Source of the DNA: Bacillota bacterium
GTDB lineage: Bacteria > Bacillota > Clostridia > Lachnospirales > Lachnospiraceae
Direction of reading: 5' to 3'
Assembly (NCBI GenBank): GCA_023389295.1
Contig: JAEWEO010000089.1
Span: forward strand, 1 to 6,659
DNA length: 6,659 bases
In this document: positions 5,994 to 6,659 of the stretch, one piece after another
Numbering within the stretch: the first letter of the stretch is position 1
Layout of the letters: every line of letters begins with the position of its first letter
Made by a program: the position numbers and the translations under genes
Notes under the pieces: model-generated
What the model was told of the DNA's origin: nothing
Seen by the model: the letters and a program-made list of their open reading frames with translations, nothing else
Database searches by the model: none

Positions 5994-6659
5994 TCAAACA
6001 TTCCTTTCTTGATAGTTCATGGAAAATCCACCTCTAGGAACATCCGTGATATCTAATATATCGTCTTTTATTTCTACATACTTTAATTTTTTTATAGCAC
6101 CATAGGGTTTTTTTAAGGAAAGTTTTTCTCCTCTTCCTGAAATAACCCATAGAACTTTATACCCTCTGGGTATTACTTTTAAATGATCTTCACCTTTTCC
6201 ATCTGTAAAATACACGAGCAAGTCTACCTTGTGATGATTCGCGTATTCAAAAACCGGGTTGAATTTAGTACCACCCTTTTGATTCGTCCTATCTTTGATG
6301 TCTTTTACTGATTTCACTTTATAAACGTGCCTGATTACATCATCGCATTCTATCATAGTAATGTCATGACTATAATTTTTTACTATACTAAGTACTTCTG
6401 TTATCGCCTGCTTGAATTCTTCGTCACTAATGCTCCCACTTATATCAAGAGCTACTACGATATTTGCTTTGTGATCTCTAAGCTCCCCTCTTAGATCTAA
6501 TCGTTCAGGTTGCCTCCTGTTTCTCCTGGTTATTGTCTTTTTTTTATTACTCTCCATAGTTCCCATCAACCGATTAAGATACAAATTCCAGGGTAACTCT
6601 CCTCCGGTATTTTTAAGTGCTAATATCAAATTGCTTAGATAGGTCGGAATTTCACCTTT
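5994..6659 (-). CDS. VWA-like domain protein, DUF2201 type (5' partial)
   Basis: The frame is open through the right window edge. The TTG at 6629 only begins the longest start-to-stop frame; ten more in-frame codons (KGEIPTYLSN) run to the edge and fit the family, so the N-terminus is outside. Counting from that TTG, a family-like segment GELPWNLYLNRLMG (10-23) leads through a basic stretch (KKKTITRRNRR) into a von Willebrand A-like fold. The metal-site (MIDAS) residues appear complete: DISGS (D62, S64, S66), GGT (T121) and FTDG (D143). Proteins of this type usually work with a MoxR-type AAA+ ATPase encoded just upstream, in metal-dependent assembly or maturation roles that are poorly defined. 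That partner would lie outside this window. The stop is TGA at 5994-5996. Family assignment is good; cellular function is unknown. Confidence 0.85.
   Translation of the reverse strand, partial: KGEIPTYLSNLILALKNTGGELPWNLYLNRLMGTMESNKKKTITRRNRRQPERLDLRGELRDHKANIVVALDISGSISDEEFKQAITEVLSIVKNYSHDITMIECDDVIRHVYKVKSVKDIKDRTNQKGGTKFNPVFEYANHHKVDLLVYFTDGKGEDHLKVIPRGYKVLWVISGRGEKLSLKKPYGAIKKLKYVEIKDDILDITDVPRGGFSMNYQERNV

Overview
This window looks like chromosomal DNA from a low-GC Clostridia-type Firmicute, most plausibly a Lachnospiraceae member of the Clostridium/Lachnoclostridium phytofermentans kind. The reasons are the AT-rich sequence, strong GGAGG-type ribosome binding sites, a proofreading-dead DNA polymerase I followed by coaE, and a zf-HC2 membrane protein ahead of polA. 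The genus is an inference from protein style and was not tested by a search.

Layout from left to right. Positions 2-334 (+) hold the C-terminal DNA-binding domain of an AraC-family regulator cut by the window edge. A 341-base gap follows; its only clear structure is a 64-bp inverted-repeat element (487-550) whose ends resemble insertion-sequence termini. Positions 4757 down to 676 (- strand) form a probable operon: an orphan zf-HC2 single-pass membrane protein, then polA, then coaE. The polA-coaE gap carries a degenerate tandem repeat of about 20 bp. The zf-HC2-polA gap carries a strong Shine-Dalgarno separated from the polA start by a hairpin that could bring the two together. A tRNA-Leu(CAA) gene (4860-4942, +) has a near-consensus promoter and a strong intrinsic terminator that can also serve the convergent gene. 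Positions 5852-5022 (-) encode a PhnP-like metallo-beta-lactamase-fold phosphodiesterase. Two adjacent stem-loops (5889-5957) lie in its leader. Positions 6659-5994 (-) hold the C-terminal VWA-like (DUF2201 type) domain of a protein whose N-terminus lies outside the window.

Functionally the core is housekeeping: DNA repair and Okazaki fragment processing (PolA), the last step of coenzyme A synthesis (CoaE), a leucine tRNA, and a cyclic-phosphate hydrolase. No phage, CRISPR, toxin-antitoxin or defence cassette is visible. The most interesting signals are non-coding: the possible hairpin-bridged ribosome binding site of polA, the IS-end-like palindrome, the 20-bp repeat array, and the twin hairpins before the PhnP-like gene. 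Two start codons (zf-HC2 and PhnP-like) are placed downstream of the longest open frame because of Shine-Dalgarno spacing.
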